Shown in pieces: positions 13,672 to 15,112 of a DNA stretch of 15,112 nt; positions within the stretch are counted from its first letter, which is position 1, and the number at the start of each line of letters is the position of its first letter. This stretch comes from Pleurotus ostreatus/Saccharomyces cerevisiae fusant (taxonomy: Eukaryota; Opisthokonta), in contig JAMQCK010000835.1 in assembly GCA_024196135.1 (NCBI GenBank), forward strand, positions 1 to 15,112. Direction: 5' to 3'. The notes under the pieces are model-generated. The model did no database searches. It was not told where the DNA came from and saw only the letters and a list, made by a program, of their open reading frames with translations. The position numbers and the translations under genes were made by a program.

Positions 13672-13699
13672 GGCGCAGAAAGTTAAGGTCGTCGCATGA
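13655..13699 (+). pseudogene. 45-bp tail of a fourth Old Yellow Enzyme copy
   Basis: The bases encode YPFVTEAQKVKVVA and a TGA stop. They match the last 45 bases of OYE copy B (6306-6350) at 41 of 45 positions. Three of the four differences are silent third-position changes and one changes Ile to Val, so the source was probably a functional paralogue under selection rather than a recent copy of B. Similarity does not extend upstream into the rest of exon 5 or downstream past the stop. The piece lies about 7.3 kb from copy B, with the STAND gene in between. Confidence 0.7.
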
Positions 13700-13838
13700 T
13701 TGCGCGGTGGGCATACAGCCTGATTTTCCAGAGACAGCTGGCAATATACCTCACTGTAACGATGTTCTCGAGTAGCACGCCCAGCTCTGTACACATGATA
13801 ATACATACACAAGTCTGCGTAAAGTTTTCCTCTCCCAC

Positions 13839-15112
13839 TTAGCGCTTGAGCGTCCTCTGCTTTTCTGCGAACTCGACGATCTTCCTGTCGACAAACATGC
13901 CCTTCCGATCACGGACGCCGTCCATGTACGCCTTGGCGATATTCGACCGGTCGGCCTTCTCCCCAAGGTCCTCAAGCTCTTCCTCGGTCTTCGGGACCCA
14001 GAAGGGGTCCTGGTCCAGGAGCTCGTACCCGCTAAAGATGAGCTGCGGGCTGGCCGCGCCAGAGGTGCGTTTGCGGATGTCTGCAGGGGACGTAAACAAA
14101 CGAACGACAAGCAGTTGAGCAGGGTACATACCATCGGCGAATCCGAAGCTCTCCGCGACGGGGATCAAGGCGGTGACGGTGAAGAAGGACGTGCCCTCCT
14201 TCATCTCTTCAGCGACGATGCGTCCGCGCCGTTTCGCAACGACACCATAAACCTTGCCAAGGACATCCGCTGAGGAATAATGAGCTATGCATCCAAGAAT
14301 ACTTGGAAAAGAACTTACTCGAGCACTGGATATCACAAGAGTACATCGCCAGTAACAACCTCGGCGACCAGTCGAGCAGTCCATTTCGGCAAGCATCGCG
14401 CACGCCCGTGATCACACTGCCCACCAGCTGCGCCATCCGATTTTGCTCTGCCGTCGTCGTCAGTCAACTGCGATGAGCAGCCGATGAAAGTCCTCACCTA
14501 TCTCGCGCTCAAGCGCCTCCTTGTCGACTTCCACGTTCTCTACAAAGTACGCCAGGCCCTCCACGGGTTCGGCACATAAAGGTCCTTGGAAGGTCGCCAA
14601 CTGGAAGCCCGTTTCGATGTGGTTGTCGAGCGCTTCGATCCGCTTGTCCGCCTCGCCCGATAGGTCGATGTCCTGCCCACGGCTTTGACCGCGGTCGAGG
14701 CGGCGCTTGAGGCTGCAAGTCGTCAACTTTCCGAATATATTCTCAAGGAAGGGAAGCAAACGCACGATCGCTTGCTATCCGGACGCGTATCCACCAAAAC
14801 ACATCCACCAGCTCTTTGCGGCCCGAACGCCCACACCCTTTCGGGCATGCTCGCCCACTCCCCGCCAACCTTCGCGCACACCTCTTTCAACGCGTCCCAA
14901 AACTGCTCCGGCCGCACAGTCGCCTTCCGCGCGACCTCGCCCTGAACGTCGACCTCGACATCGAGCTCGAGTTCCGCGTCCGCCTCGGCGGTGCTCTCAC
15001 CGTTCTCCTGCTGCCCGCCAGCAGACTCCGCCTTGAAGTCCATCTTCTTGATGACGGAGATGTTGTCCTGGACGAAGTCGAGGATGGGCTTGGGCAGGGG
15101 CGCGGCGCGGAT
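13839..15112 (-). CDS. EFL1: Elongation factor-like GTPase 1 (EFL1/RIA1), C-terminal part, cut by the window edge
   Basis: EFL1 is the cytoplasmic EF-2-like GTPase that works with SBDS/Sdo1 to release Tif6/eIF6 from pre-60S ribosomal subunits. Visible exons are 14766-15112 (open at the edge), 14498-14712, 14319-14447, 14132-14269 and 13839-14080, giving 356 codons plus a stop with no frame break. Typical C-terminal EF-G domain IV/V segments are present: [96 protein letters not shown], and the terminal [20 protein letters not shown]. The GTPase domain and start codon lie beyond the right edge; the full protein is usually just over 1,000 aa. The intron at 14081-14131 is 51 nt and has no in-frame stop, so it is easily mistaken for coding sequence. 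The acidic linker near 14945-15030 ([13 protein letters not shown]) is probably a disordered insertion. Confidence 0.93.

Overview
The window looks like nuclear DNA of a filamentous basidiomycete, probably an agaricomycete. It is GC-rich, its genes are cut by many short GT-AG introns (about 44-86 nt) at consistent phases, and it carries a fungal Goodbye-NACHT-ankyrin STAND gene and a fungal-type EFL1. Exons were assigned by eye from splice sites, phase continuity and family resemblance; no database search was possible.

Layout, left to right. (1) 30-1845, minus: a family III CoA-transferase, seven exons. (2) 1846-2591: a divergent promoter region. (3) 2592-3987, plus: Old Yellow Enzyme copy A. 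(4) 4985-6350, plus: Old Yellow Enzyme copy B, a tandem paralogue with the same five-exon structure and an intact frame. (5) 6575-6800, plus: a decayed third copy keeping the end of exon 4, an intron and the start of exon 5. (6) 6801-8702: about 1.9 kb with no gene I can support. (7) 8703-12674, minus: a large STAND/NLR-like gene (Goodbye domain, NACHT, ankyrin repeats). (8) 13417-13699: a mosaic of gene debris, including a 45-bp tail of a fourth Old Yellow Enzyme copy and the 3' end of an unrecognised gene on the other strand. (9) 13839-15112, minus: the C-terminal third of EFL1/RIA1, running off the right edge.

Three of the five main genes carry apparent single-base losses: two in the CoA-transferase, one in OYE copy A and about eight in the STAND gene. 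Exon phases fit only if exactly those bases are missing. I found no in-frame nonsense codons in these genes, whereas OYE copy B and EFL1 are clean. This is either recent decay or deletion-type assembly error, and it is the main thing a user of this annotation should settle first.

The genes do not form an obvious pathway. The OYE cluster is a birth-and-death array of ene-reductases. The STAND gene is a candidate non-self recognition or programmed-cell-death receptor. EFL1 is a housekeeping ribosome-maturation gene. I see no clearly new system.
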